In this document: piece by piece, positions 1 to 9,400 of the stretch
Numbering within the stretch: the stretch's first letter is position 1
Layout of the letters: the number at the start of each line of letters is the position of its first letter
Origin: Poriferisodalis sp965116715
Lineage (GTDB): Bacteria > Actinomycetota > Acidimicrobiia > Acidimicrobiales > Poriferisodalaceae
Reading direction: 5' to 3'
Assembly (NCBI GenBank): GCA_965116715.1
Contig: OZ220724.1
Coordinates: 248,001-312,000, forward strand
Length of the DNA stretch: 64,000 nucleotides
The notes under the pieces: generated by a model
The model's input: only the letters and a program-made list of their open reading frames with translations
What the model was told of the DNA's origin: nothing
The model's database searches: none
Translations under genes and position numbers: made by a program

Positions 1-1722
1 GAGATCAGCCAGATCAGCAGAGCGGCCCGCAAGCTGCGGGACGCTGGCGAGCTCGTCGTGGATCAGGTGCATGGTGATGGTCGCCGCAGGCTGTACCGAG
101 CGGCGCCGCACGGAGCCAGGCCTCGCCACCGTGGGGGTTGGAAAGCCTTCGTGGAGCGCCTGCCGGCGCTGCGTGCCTGCGACGTGAGCAGCGACTTGCT
201 GCCTGGCCGGGTGGGCGACGCCATCTCGGCGCGGGGGATGGCAAGCGTCTGCGCAGCATTTCGGCAGGATCTGGAGTCCGGCCGTTATGAGCCGACGCCG
301 GTGCACGAGGTCGGAATCCCGAAGACCAGCGGCGGCGAACGTCCCGCCGCAGCGCTCCGGTTCGCCGACCGGTTGACCTACGCAGCACTGGTTGAACGCT
401 GCCGGGCCGAGATCGAGGCCAGCCTGACTTCCCGGCGAGCCGTGCTGTGGCCCCGAGGATTCAAGAGCGACAAACAGTGGGCCAGCCTGGAGGGATTCGT
501 CAGCGAGAGCGCCGAGACCCATGTGCTTTGCGTCGACATCCAGTCGTTCTATGACTCGATCCGCCACGACATTCTTGGCGAAGAGCTGGCAAGGGCGGGA
601 TGCGACCCCGCAGCCGTCTCGGCACTGCAGGAGTGGCTCGGAGCGGTCACGCCCGGTCGCAAGCGAGGCCTGCCACAGGGCCTGGCTGCCTCCGATCCCC
701 TGGCGACCGCGATGCTGGCTCGTGTCGATCAAGCCCTCGCTGCCGAAAGGGTCCGCTTCGTACGTCACGGCGACGACATGAGGATCGTCGGCGCCTACGA
801 CGAGGTCCGGAACGCCGAGAGATTGATCTCGGAGCATCTGCGCTCGCTGGAGCTGACGATCAACGACGAGAAGACAGCAGTGCTCCGTCACTGGACCTAC
901 ATGGAGCGTCGCAGAGAGGTCAACGACGCCGTTCGCCAGTATCTCGCAGCACCGGATCGCAGCGAGCGCAGCGCAGCGGTCGTAGCGCTGCTTGATGCAC
1001 TCGGTGCCGGTGAGGACCTGTCGTGGAGCTGGTACCACGGCAGGCTCAGCTTTCAGGAGGTCCTCTCGACGCTCGGCGTCTCTCTGCAGCCGAGCGATAC
1101 CAAGGCGCTGATGATCATTCTGCACGAGGTGGCCGAGGCCGAAGAGACCACGGCGCGCCTCAATCGGCGACTGAAGTCCCGACGTCACGCGCAGCCTGAG
1201 ACGTTCCTGATGCAAGCGGGGATCTCCTTGCTTGCAGCCGCGGGCGATGCGACAACGGCGGCGAAACTCAAGGCATCGATAGTTGCCCGACCTGAGTACG
1301 CCGACGTTCTGACCTTCTATGTGGAAGCAATCGCTCCGGTGGATCCGCTCGCCGTTGCCTCGATGTTGCAGAGCATCGAGGCAACGGGCATCACCTACGA
1401 CGCGCAGTGGCTGCGGCTCTACTCGGCGCTCGGTAATGCAGGTAAGACGGGCGCCTTCGACGAATTGGCGCGGACGCACCTGGCATCGGCCGACCGGGGT
1501 TGGATGCGGCGTCTGAGCGCTGCTCGATTCTTGGCAGACCGGGACATCCTCGACGACGCCGAGCGGACGAAGATCGGCCAGAACGCGCCGCCGGCCTTGC
1601 GCGACGACGCTCTGCGAATCAAATGGCCTCGGTCGTCATGGCAATCCAAGGGCTTCGCCCGAAAACTCGCCCACAGCGAGGGAGAAACCGCCGCAGCGCT
1701 GCTCGCTCACGTCGGCAGCTAG
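1..1722 (+). CDS. Reverse transcriptase with helical C-terminal half (defence-type RT), 5' end outside window
   Basis: RNA-directed DNA polymerase. The frame is open from base 1, so the true N-terminus may lie upstream; the first in-window start is GTG at 58 (554 aa). The residues before it read like a winged-helix segment (RAARKLRDAGELVV). Numbered from 58, RT motif A is VDIQSFYDSI with D160, the LPQG...SDPLA block follows, and the catalytic motif is RHGDD (D239, D240) in place of the usual YxDD. RT homology fades near residue 300, and about 250 residues of apparently alpha-helical sequence follow. That layout is known for Abi and 'unknown group' RTs that act in phage defence. There is no maturase or DGR context. 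A defence role is inferred from architecture and neighbours (AbiE, STAND, BREX); the exact RT class cannot be set by eye. Confidence 0.8.
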   Translation, partial: EISQISRAARKLRDAGELVVDQVHGDGRRRLYRAAPHGARPRHRGGWKAFVERLPALRACDVSSDLLPGRVGDAISARGMASVCAAFRQDLESGRYEPTPVHEVGIPKTSGGERPAAALRFADRLTYAALVERCRAEIEASLTSRRAVLWPRGFKSDKQWASLEGFVSESAETHVLCVDIQSFYDSIRHDILGEELARAGCDPAAVSALQEWLGAVTPGRKRGLPQGLAASDPLATAMLARVDQALAAERVRFVRHGDDMRIVGAYDEVRNAERLISEHLRSLELTINDEKTAVLRHWTYMERRREVNDAVRQYLAAPDRSERSAAVVALLDALGAGEDLSWSWYHGRLSFQEVLSTLGVSLQPSDTKALMIILHEVAEAEETTARLNRRLKSRRHAQPETFLMQAGISLLAAAGDATTAAKLKASIVARPEYADVLTFYVEAIAPVDPLAVASMLQSIEATGITYDAQWLRLYSALGNAGKTGAFDELARTHLASADRGWMRRLSAARFLADRDILDDAERTKIGQNAPPALRDDALRIKWPRSSWQSKGFARKLAHSEGETAAALLAHVGS

Positions 1723-1780
1723 ACCCCCAGGTGCGGAATCTTGTCCGGCACTCCGTCCAACCCGATTGCCGTCTTGAGTG

Positions 1781-1826
1781 TTGTCACTGCTACATATTAT
1801 GCGTATTATCTGTCTGTGAACAGTGA
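1781..1826 (+). promoter_or_regulatory. Promoter and candidate operator of the abiE pair (leaderless)
   Basis: TTGTCA at 1781-1786 and TATTAT at 1804-1809 are spaced by 17 bp, a good sigma-70-type promoter. The predicted transcript start falls on the GTG at 1816, implying a leaderless mRNA. An inverted repeat TCACTG (1784-1789) / CAGTGA (1821-1826) brackets the promoter. AbiEi proteins are known to bind inverted repeats in their own promoter, so autoregulation is plausible but not shown here. Confidence 0.5.
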
Positions 1827-2613
1827 GCGACTTACAGCACGACATGTGCCGCGCAGCATTGCGACAATCGTGCAGGAACTCGAGCTGCGCCAGCCCCAGA
1901 TTGTGACGGCAGCGCAGCTCCAAGAGATGCTCGACCGCGCAGGGTCGCACTTGGCGCTCAGGGATGGCGCCGACCGGCTGGTCAGGGCGGGGTGGCTCAT
2001 TCCACTGCGCTCACGGCATGCGTGGGAGTTCGCCCCCGCTGCCCGGGCCGCAGCGATCGGGTCGGGCGATCCATGGGTCGAGATGCGGGCGCTGCTGCAC
2101 CGTCAGCCCGATGCCCCCGTCGCCGTAGCGTTCGCGTCTGCGGTGTGGGAACTCGGCCACGCGATGCACCCGCCGAGCCGGCACACCTGTGCCTACAGCC
2201 CTGGCTGGCGCCCGCCGAGATCGCTCGCCGACGCACAGTGCGTGGCCTTCGACTGGCGCCTTCCCGCTAATGACCGCAACGGCCTTCCTGTATGGCAGGC
2301 CGCGACAGTCACCGTTTCAGTCGCCGCCCGTCCGTCTCGACATACCGACTGGGCCAATGCCGAGAGCTGGCTGCCGGAGACCATGCATGCCGCCGCGGTC
2401 GACGATGTGCTCACCGAGGCGGCTGGCCGCTCCACTGCGACTCTCGCCCGCCTCGGCCATCTCGCCCGCTGGTCACAGCACCACGACATCGCCGACGCCG
2501 TCAAGCCTCTGCTGCCAGCCGGCTACGGCGTCACCTACCTCGGGCCCCGCGACCGCCGCGGCCATTGGGACCCCGAATGGCGGGTCTACGACGCATATCT
2601 CGCCCCGCAATGA
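1816..2613 (+). CDS. abiEi: AbiEi-like antitoxin (type IV toxin-antitoxin)
   Basis: 265-aa protein of the AbiEi antitoxin/transcriptional repressor type. The first ~80 residues form a winged-helix-like region (IVTAAQLQEMLDRAG, then LVRAGWLIPL), followed by a larger domain with the FASAVWELGHA and SPGWRPP motifs seen in this family. A longer reading from 1741 exists, but GTG 1816 is preferred because promoter spacing places the transcript start on it. The stop overlaps the next start (ATGA at 2610-2613), giving translational coupling to the toxin gene. AbiEi is known to repress its operon and counter AbiEii; that role here is inferred from family and arrangement. Confidence 0.75.
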   Translation: MNSERLTARHVPRSIATIVQELELRQPQIVTAAQLQEMLDRAGSHLALRDGADRLVRAGWLIPLRSRHAWEFAPAARAAAIGSGDPWVEMRALLHRQPDAPVAVAFASAVWELGHAMHPPSRHTCAYSPGWRPPRSLADAQCVAFDWRLPANDRNGLPVWQAATVTVSVAARPSRHTDWANAESWLPETMHAAAVDDVLTEAAGRSTATLARLGHLARWSQHHDIADAVKPLLPAGYGVTYLGPRDRRGHWDPEWRVYDAYLAPQ

Positions 2614-3479
2614 TCACCGAGGGCTTCCTCGCTCGACACCACATGGGTCACTCCGGCATGGCTGGCCCCGCACTGCTCGACGTCGCACAGGACTATGCGC
2701 TCCACTACCTCCACCAGCGGGGCATCTTTGACTTGGGCGTCGTCCTCAAGGGCGGCACTTCGTTGCGGAAGCTCCGCTCCGGCAATGCCGGCCGCTTCTC
2801 CACCGATCTCGACTTCGCCGTTCCCGACGTCGACACCGCTGAGTTCATCTTCGACACGCTCGACGGCGCCACATCCCACAACGTCACGTTCCATGTTTCC
2901 GGTCGAAACTCGATGCGAGGAAGACTCGAAGTCGATACGCCCCTGGGCCGGCCCAACATCGCCGCCCGCATCGAGGCCACCACCCGGCCCGTCTGGCTGC
3001 CGCCTGAGGAGTTGCTTCCTGTCGAACTGGCCGTACACCGCGGCTACGAGTTCGAGATGCCTGCCATTCCCACGCTTGCTCTCGAAGAAGCCATTGCAGA
3101 GAAGCTCGCTGCTTGGAGACGGCGCGCCAAGATGCGCGACCTCTACGATCTCTACTGGTTCGGCCGATCAGTCTTCGACGAGGAACTCACCCGTCGGCTT
3201 GCGGTACTCAAGATCTGGCATGACACCGTCAATGACTTGCTCGGCACTGCGCCATTCGAGCCCACCGAGATGCTCACCGGCATCGACATACGCAAGATGC
3301 CCCCAGAGGACATCGGCCTGCTGACACAACCGGTCGAACCCCAACTATGGCTGGCGCATGTGTCGACCAGGTTCTCATTCATCGTCGATCTCGACGGGAC
3401 AGAAAGCCAGCTCGCTGCTTGTTCACTCCGCGACCGCGATCTTGCTGACCAAGCGATCGCTGAACTGTCTTCCCCGTGA
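2610..3479 (+). CDS. abiEii: AbiEii/AbiGii-type nucleotidyltransferase toxin
   Basis: 289-aa nucleotidyltransferase-fold toxin. It has the family signature GGTSL (residues 48-52) followed by STDLDF with acidic residues D66 and D68, and the later motif EEAIAEKLAAW...RDLYDLYW. AbiEii-type toxins use NTPs to modify RNA targets (tRNA acceptor ends in studied members) and cause growth arrest on phage infection. The ATG at 2610 overlaps the antitoxin stop by four bases, which fixes the start; a longer upstream reading of this frame overlaps abiEi and is not used. No disruption is visible, so this is the most intact defence module of the island. Confidence 0.85.
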   Translation: MITEGFLARHHMGHSGMAGPALLDVAQDYALHYLHQRGIFDLGVVLKGGTSLRKLRSGNAGRFSTDLDFAVPDVDTAEFIFDTLDGATSHNVTFHVSGRNSMRGRLEVDTPLGRPNIAARIEATTRPVWLPPEELLPVELAVHRGYEFEMPAIPTLALEEAIAEKLAAWRRRAKMRDLYDLYWFGRSVFDEELTRRLAVLKIWHDTVNDLLGTAPFEPTEMLTGIDIRKMPPEDIGLLTQPVEPQLWLAHVSTRFSFIVDLDGTESQLAACSLRDRDLADQAIAELSSP

Positions 3480-3718
3480 CTTAGGGCCTTGCGAGGGCGA
3501 GAAAGCCCGATGCCAGATGGCCCGGGGCACCGAGATGCGTCGGCGCCAACTGCAACGCTGCTGCTGCCGACACCGTCGTCAGCGGCCTGCCCGCATCACG
3601 CGCACACAATCTCACGCGAACCGACATGCGTGTTTGAATCAGGCTGGCAGCGCCGGCGGGGATGGCTCCAACCGACGTGCCCCGTCGTGGCCGGTTCGGT
3701 CGTGGCGGTGGCTTTCTA
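3480..3718. other. Non-coding stretch between abiEii and the IS630 element
   Basis: No convincing gene, tRNA or repeat is visible. Short open frames on both strands here have arginine/serine/proline-rich translations typical of random high-GC DNA. The right end carries the TA target dinucleotide (3717-3718) of the IS630 insertion. Confidence 0.6.
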
Positions 3719-4849
3719 GTGGTTCGTCGTTGATTTGGTTGGGGCGCGTATGGTGGGTGCATGGCTGATGGTTTTGTGCTGTGCGATGAGGACCGGGCCG
3801 AGCTGGAGCGCATAGCGCGCTCGGGCTGTGAGCCGTGGCGTCGGGTGCGTCCGGCGAGGGCGCTGTTGGCCTTGTGTGATGGCGGGTCGGTGCGCGGCGT
3901 GGCCCGGCGGATGGGCGCCCATCAGGACACGGTGCGCCGCTGGCGCGACGAGTTCGGGCGCTCGGGCGCGGCGGGGCTGGGCGCGGTGGCGCCGGGCCGT
4001 GGCCGCAAGCCGTCGGTGCCTGCTTCGACGGTGGAGGCGATCGTGGCCGACACGCTGACGGTCGAGCCGCCCGACGAGGCGATGTGCTGGTCGACGCGTC
4101 AGATGGCGGCCCGCCACGGGGTGGGCAAGGACTTCGTGGCGCGGGTCTGGCGCGAGCGGGGGCTGCGGCCGTGGCTGGCGGACGTGTTCAAGGTGTCCGC
4201 CGACCCCGACTTCGAGGCCAAGCTCCAAGACGTGATCGGGCTCTATGCGAAGCCCCCTGAGCGCGCGGTGGTGTTCAGCTTCGACGAGAAGACCCAGATC
4301 CAGGCCCTGGACCGCGCCCAGCCGTCGCTGCGGTTGCGCCCGGGACGCAACCGCACCCTCACCCACGACTACAAGAGAAACGGCACCGTCGACCTGTTCG
4401 CCGCATTGAACGTCGCCGCCGGCGAAGTGCTCCACCAGACCCGAAAACGCCACACCGGCAACGACGTGCTCGCCTTCTTCAGATGGATCGACCTGCACAC
4501 GCCGCGCCACCTCGACGTCCACGTCGTGTTGGACAACGTGTCGGCCCACAAGGCCGAGCCGGTGCGCAAATGGCTCGCCCACCCCCGACGCGAACGCTGG
4601 CACCTTCACTTCACCCCCACCAGCTCCAGCTGGGCCAACCTCGTCGAGGGCTGGTTCTCGATCCTCACCCGCAAAGCCCTGCGCACCCGAGCGTTCAACT
4701 CAGTCGCCGAGCTCACAGACGCCATCGACCACTGGGCCGCCCACCGGAACGCAGACCCCCAACCGCTGCGATGGACCAAGACAGCCGACCACATCATCGC
4801 CAAAGTCAAACGAGCCCGAACCGCCCTCAACAAAACCGCGACACACCAC
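3719..4849 (+). mobile_element. IS630-family insertion sequence
   Basis: About 1.13-kb element bounded by imperfect inverted repeats: left GTGGTTCGTCG (from 3719), right end CGACACACCAC (to 4849). Both ends are flanked by TA (3717-3718 and 4850-4851), the target dinucleotide duplicated by IS630/Tc1-type elements. It encodes a single intact DDE transposase. The ends look intact, consistent with fairly recent insertion. Confidence 0.85.
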
Positions 4850-4852
4850 TAG
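3761..4852 (+). CDS. IS630-family DDE transposase
   Basis: 363-aa transposase. The N-terminal ~110 residues contain tandem helix-turn-helix segments (GSVRGVARRMGAHQDTVRRW). The catalytic core shows FSFDEKTQIQ (first Asp), VVLDNVSAHK (second Asp) and NLVEGWFSIL (Glu), the IS630 DDE pattern. The protein is full length, so the element may be active. Its TAG stop (4850-4852) is not encoded by the element alone: T and A are the duplicated target site and G is the flanking base, so termination depends on where the element lands. Confidence 0.92.
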   Translation: MADGFVLCDEDRAELERIARSGCEPWRRVRPARALLALCDGGSVRGVARRMGAHQDTVRRWRDEFGRSGAAGLGAVAPGRGRKPSVPASTVEAIVADTLTVEPPDEAMCWSTRQMAARHGVGKDFVARVWRERGLRPWLADVFKVSADPDFEAKLQDVIGLYAKPPERAVVFSFDEKTQIQALDRAQPSLRLRPGRNRTLTHDYKRNGTVDLFAALNVAAGEVLHQTRKRHTGNDVLAFFRWIDLHTPRHLDVHVVLDNVSAHKAEPVRKWLAHPRRERWHLHFTPTSSSWANLVEGWFSILTRKALRTRAFNSVAELTDAIDHWAAHRNADPQPLRWTKTADHIIAKVKRARTALNKTATHH

Positions 4853-4996
4853 TTGAGTGTCTCCCCGCCGGTTCGCTGCCTCGGCGTTGTCGCTTGATAG
4901 GAGCGTGAACTCCTCCCCTTGGGGATGGCCCGACGCATGTGTGCGCATCGCCGGACCTCAGCTTGTCACACGTCATGGACCCAGGAGGAAGCGCTG
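4853..4996 (+). ncRNA. Candidate bridge-RNA region of the IS110 element
   Basis: 144-base leader before an IS110-family transposase. IS110 elements are known to encode a structured bridge RNA in a non-coding end, upstream of the gene in the IS110 subgroup. Visible hairpins are GGAG/CTCC (4900-4903 with 4910-4913), TCCCC-TT-GGGGA (4914-4925), and a stem around GCATGTGTGC (from about 4935). Target and donor loops cannot be assigned without the insertion-site core, and the element's left boundary is not resolved. Confidence 0.3.
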
Positions 4997-6013
4997 ATGG
5001 CAGTCATCGGGATCGATTCCCACAAGGACACCCTGGCCGCGTGCGTCGTCGACGCCGCGGGCCGCCCTGGAGGGCATCGCAGCTTCGCGAACACACCCGC
5101 CGGTTACGCCGAGCTGGCCTGCTGGGCGCAAGCCCACGGCGCGCAGCGGGTCGCGATCGAGGGGTCCGGCAACTACGGGCGGCCCGCCGCGGTGATGCTG
5201 GCCGGCGCCGGCTGGGACGTCGTCGAGGTTCCCCCGCAGATGACCGCAGCTGCTCGCCGCTCCCAGCGCACCCGCACCAAGACCGATCCCGGCGACGCTC
5301 TGGCGATCGCACGCATCGGCCAACGAGACGCCGACCTGCCCCCGCCGCGCCCCCACGGCGACACCGAGGAACTGCGCTGTCTGGTGCGCTACCGGCGAGA
5401 GATCGTCGCCGACCGCACCCGCCAGATCAACCGCCTCCACGCCGATCTCGAACAGCTCCGGCCCGGCTACCACCACCGCACCGGACCGCTGCGCACCCCA
5501 GCCGCCCTTGAACGCGCCAGCCGCATGCTGCGCGGCGACCACAGCGCACGCGCCCAGATCGCCCGCAGCCGCATCAAGACCCTGCGCTCGGTGGGACGCA
5601 CCATCGACAGCCTCGCAGCTGAGATCCGCGACGCCGTCAACGCCACCGGCACCACCCTGCGCGACATCGACGGCGTCGGCGACCTCGTCGCCGCCGACAT
5701 CCTCACCGAGACCGGCGACCCCACACGATTCGGGACCAAAGCAGCGTTCGCCATGGCCAACGGCACCGCACCCATCGAAGCCAGCTCCGGACGCGTCCGA
5801 CGCCACCGCCTCAACCGCGGCGGCAACCGCCAGCTCAACAAAGCCATCCACACCGCCGCCCTCGCCCAGATCTCCCGACCCGGCACCGAAGGCCGCAACT
5901 ACTACGAACGCTGCCTCGGCCGCGGCAAGACCAAACGAGAAGCCATCCGCAACCTCAAACGACGCATCTCAGACCGAATCTGGACCCACCTCAACACCGG
6001 GCCCTTGACATAG
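4997..6013 (+). CDS. IS110-family transposase (DEDD/serine recombinase)
   Basis: 338-aa IS110-type transposase. The N-terminal RuvC-like DEDD domain shows GIDSHKD (Asp), AIEGSGNYG (Glu) and KTDPGDALAIAR (two Asp). The C-terminal domain has the helix-hairpin-like DGVGDLVAADIL and the NGTAPIEASSG segment that includes serines of the catalytic region, then RLNRGGNRQLNKA. The start at ATG 4997 is set by AGGAGG at 4983-4988; an in-frame start at 4919 lacks a comparable site. The gene is intact. IS110 elements usually lack inverted repeats, and none are evident here. Confidence 0.9.
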   Translation: MAVIGIDSHKDTLAACVVDAAGRPGGHRSFANTPAGYAELACWAQAHGAQRVAIEGSGNYGRPAAVMLAGAGWDVVEVPPQMTAAARRSQRTRTKTDPGDALAIARIGQRDADLPPPRPHGDTEELRCLVRYRREIVADRTRQINRLHADLEQLRPGYHHRTGPLRTPAALERASRMLRGDHSARAQIARSRIKTLRSVGRTIDSLAAEIRDAVNATGTTLRDIDGVGDLVAADILTETGDPTRFGTKAAFAMANGTAPIEASSGRVRRHRLNRGGNRQLNKAIHTAALAQISRPGTEGRNYYERCLGRGKTKREAIRNLKRRISDRIWTHLNTGPLT

Positions 6014-6413
6014 GAGCTCAGCTAACCCCGAAGCAGTCCATGCGCGCAACACGGCTCCGCTACGGAGAGCCAATCAACGCTCGCCATGTGCAGCTTGCGG
6101 TCTTGGTTCGCCGAGAAGCTCCCTTGCGGCGGCGCCTCTCAGATCCAGTCCCTGACTCACGCGACGGGTCCCAGTCGCCTGTTGGCGTGCGAATGAGGTC
6201 CCGTTCTCGAGACCTTGGGCGGTTGCTGTTTTCTGAGGCCGGGGTTGCATCGTGTTCGCGAGGGACCGCTACGGCTGAGCAACAGAGACGTAGCGTGAGA
6301 TGCTGAGTGTTGACTGGCAGCGATTGCGGTCAGCGCTCGCACGGAGACAGCGCAATCGAATTGTGTTCGGTCGCTGCGTTCGCCACGAAGTCTCAGAGTG
6401 TGGAGGAATTGCT
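6014..6413. other. 400-bp gene-free stretch between IS110 and the STAND gene
   Basis: No gene is convincing here; an 88-codon frame (6040-6306) has low-complexity Arg/Ser composition and no recognisable motif. A hairpin GGCTCCG/CGGAGAGCC (6053-6071) just after the IS110 gene could belong to the element's right end or be a terminator. The last bases contain the GGAGG ribosome site (6402-6406) of the STAND gene. The far end of the IS110 element should lie in this stretch but cannot be placed. Confidence 0.5.
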
Positions 6414-9400
6414 GTGGCTACTGCGATGCCTGGCGGTCCAGCAGACAAAGCGGGGAACCGGTACGAGCACTGGTGGACTGTCTTGCGGATTGCTGATCTG
6501 CTCGACGGGAAGGGAAGCCGACTCCGTCTTGAACCGCTCGGGGCCTCGGGGGCGGGCATTGAGTTCGAGTTTGTTGACAACGAGGGCGTTCTTTGGGGCG
6601 AGCAGGTGAAACACGGTTCGCGTACCTGGACCGTCAACAGGTTGCGGCGGGATGGCGTGCTGGCAGCGGCGAAGTACCAGGTCGAACTCGGACGCAAGTA
6701 TCGCTTCGTAGCTCTGGACACCGTTGGAACGAAGCTCCAGACGCTCGCCGATCGTGCTCGACAGTCCGAGTCGCTGAACCAATTTCAGTCGGCGCTCTCA
6801 CAAGAGCTCCAGAGAGAGCTCGATCAACTACGAGAGGCCTGGTGCGCCACAGGCGAGGAGGCGTGGGGTCTGCTGCGCTGTGTCGTGGTCGAGCATCACA
6901 CGACAGACAGTCTTCGCCTGATCACTGAGGCGTCTTGGCGGCGGCTTTGCGTCGGCGAACCTGATCGTGTGATGAGCGATCTGCGGACGTTGTGCGACGA
7001 GCGCATCCACACAGACCTCACAGCCCGAGAAGTCTGGGATCACCTGAATTCGAAGGGGTTCGAGCGTCGCTTGATTGTGGGTGACCGGAATGTAGGTGAC
7101 GCCCTGCACGCAACGGTTGAACGGCAGCGGCGCCGCGTCGATTCGACGCAACCGGGCTTCGGCCTGGCTGCTCGTCGCGACGCCGACTTGGTAGTCGAGA
7201 AGCTTCGCGACTACGCAGGCCCACAGATCTTCGTTGTCGACGGTCGAGCCGGCTGCGGCAAGTCGACGGTCGTGTCCCAAGTCGCATCGTCGCTCGAGAC
7301 GGACGGCTGGCATGTCGCGATCGCACGGATGGACATCGACACGTCCTTGCCGACATCGGATCACATGGGTCAAGCAATCGGGCTGAGCGATTCGCCCACG
7401 GTGTTGCTGGCCGGGATCGCGAACGATGGGCCGGCGCTGATGATTGTGGACCAATTGGATGCCGTGAGCATGTACAGCGGACGACTCGCGGACAGTCTTG
7501 ACTCGGTAGATGAGATCGCAACCGAGATCCAGCCCACGAGGAACCTGAGGCTGTTGCTCGTCGTCAGGACGGCAGATCTCGAGAGCGATCCTCGGCTGAG
7601 CCGTCTGCTGAATTCAGGGGGAGACATCGGCAGACACACTGTGGGGCGCCTCGAAGTCGAGGCCGTCACGGAACTGCTTGAAGCTAACGGCGTCAGGGCC
7701 CCCGATTCGGAGCTGACGCTCGACCTGTTGCGTACGCCGCTGCACCTGTCCGTGTTCAGCCGTCTCTCGGAGGACGCTCGACGCAGTGACTACTCGACGC
7801 TGCAAGAACTGTACGAGGCCTATACGCAGGAGGCTCGAGCTCGCGTTGAGCGGCGAGTCGGCCACTTGGACTGGGAAGGGATCACAGACCCCTTGGTCAG
7901 CTACATGAGCGACAACCAGACCCTCGCTGCACCCCAGTCGGCGTTGGATGCGGCCAGCCGACATGAGGTTGAGGCGTTGGTGTCCGAGTCGGTCTTGGCG
8001 CGTGATGGCTCTCAGTTGGCATTCTTCCACGAGTCGTTCTTTGACTTCCTCTTCGCCCGATCGTTCGTCAGCACAGGCGAAGACCTGCGAGAGTTCCTCC
8101 TACGAAAAGGACAGTGGCTGTTTCGCCGTGCGCAAGTCCGCCAAGTCCTGGACTACCGCTTGGTCACGGAACGCCAGCGCTTCTACGAAATCGTGGTCGA
8201 CCTGCTCTGCTGTGACACGATCAGATCTCATATCAAGGCGCTCGTCATCGACCTGTTGCGTCGTGTGCCAGCCGAGCTGACTGATTGGAGCTCGCTCGAA
8301 GAGTTTGCTTGGGACGACACTTGGATCTCGCGAAGACTGGTACGCCTGCTGAGCCAACCCGCTTGGTTCGATGCCGCCGACACTCTCGGCCTCTGGGAGA
8401 CCTGGCTCGACGACCCGCTGAGAGCGGAGCGCGCGTGTGCTGTGCTCACGGTGGCTGCCAAAGAGCGCCCCTCTCGGGCAGTCGAGTTACTGCGGCCGCG
8501 CATCAACGAATCCGAGGAATGGCCTGCTCGGCTGGCGTCACTGGTGTCCTTCTCCATGAGCAGCGAACTCGTTGACTTCACCATTGAACTCATCGATCAG
8601 GGCATCTTGGACGACCTCAGCCTGCCGATGAGCGGCCGACGGGATGTCTGGTGGCTCATCTACCCGATCAAACGCGACGACCCAGTTGGTACGGCTCGAG
8701 TCGTTGGGTCGATTCTCCGGCGTGGCCTAGCGCGTGCCCGCGCAGAGGGCAGCGGCGATCCATTCGAAAGCGACCACCTATCGACGAGTTCCCAGATGGC
8801 TTCGACCATCAGAGAAGTTGCGCACAACGCTCCGCACACCTTTGTGCAGGAGGTGCTGCCCTTCGTGAGAGCTGTCGCCTTCGCCGGCCAGCAGCCACGC
8901 GAACACCACTTGCCAACGGGACGTCGTTGGGCGTTCCGGCACGTGTCGGCGAACCACTCAGTCGACGACATCGTGTTCAATGCAATCGAGTCAGCGCTGC
9001 GACGCCTTGCCATCGACGAACCCGTCGAATGCACGCGCTTGATTGCGCCGCTTCTTGATGCCGAGAGCGAAGAACTCCGTTTCTTGGCTTGCCGTGCGCT
9101 TGCGGCTTTGGATGATCCCGACGGGGCGGTCGCCTGGCTGCTGTCCGACTACAGGAATCTGGCGCTCGGTTGGTCTGACAGCGCACTGTGGGCATCTCGC
9201 GAAGTCATCGAAGTGCACTCGCCGAATTGCACGTCTGAGCTGTTCTCCGCGTTGGAATGCACGGTGCTCGACTACGCCCCTGCTTGGGAAGTCGACAATC
9301 TCCGTTTGCGAGGCCGAGACAAGTACGAACTGCTCTCAGCCATGGATTCGCAAAGGCTGTCGCATGCTGCCAGCGCCGTTCTGCGCGAATTGCAGCGCAA

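Noticed and set aside
6040..6306. Small 88-codon gene between IS110 and the STAND gene
   Set aside because: Arg/Ser-rich random-looking translation, no clear ribosome site, no recognisable motif.
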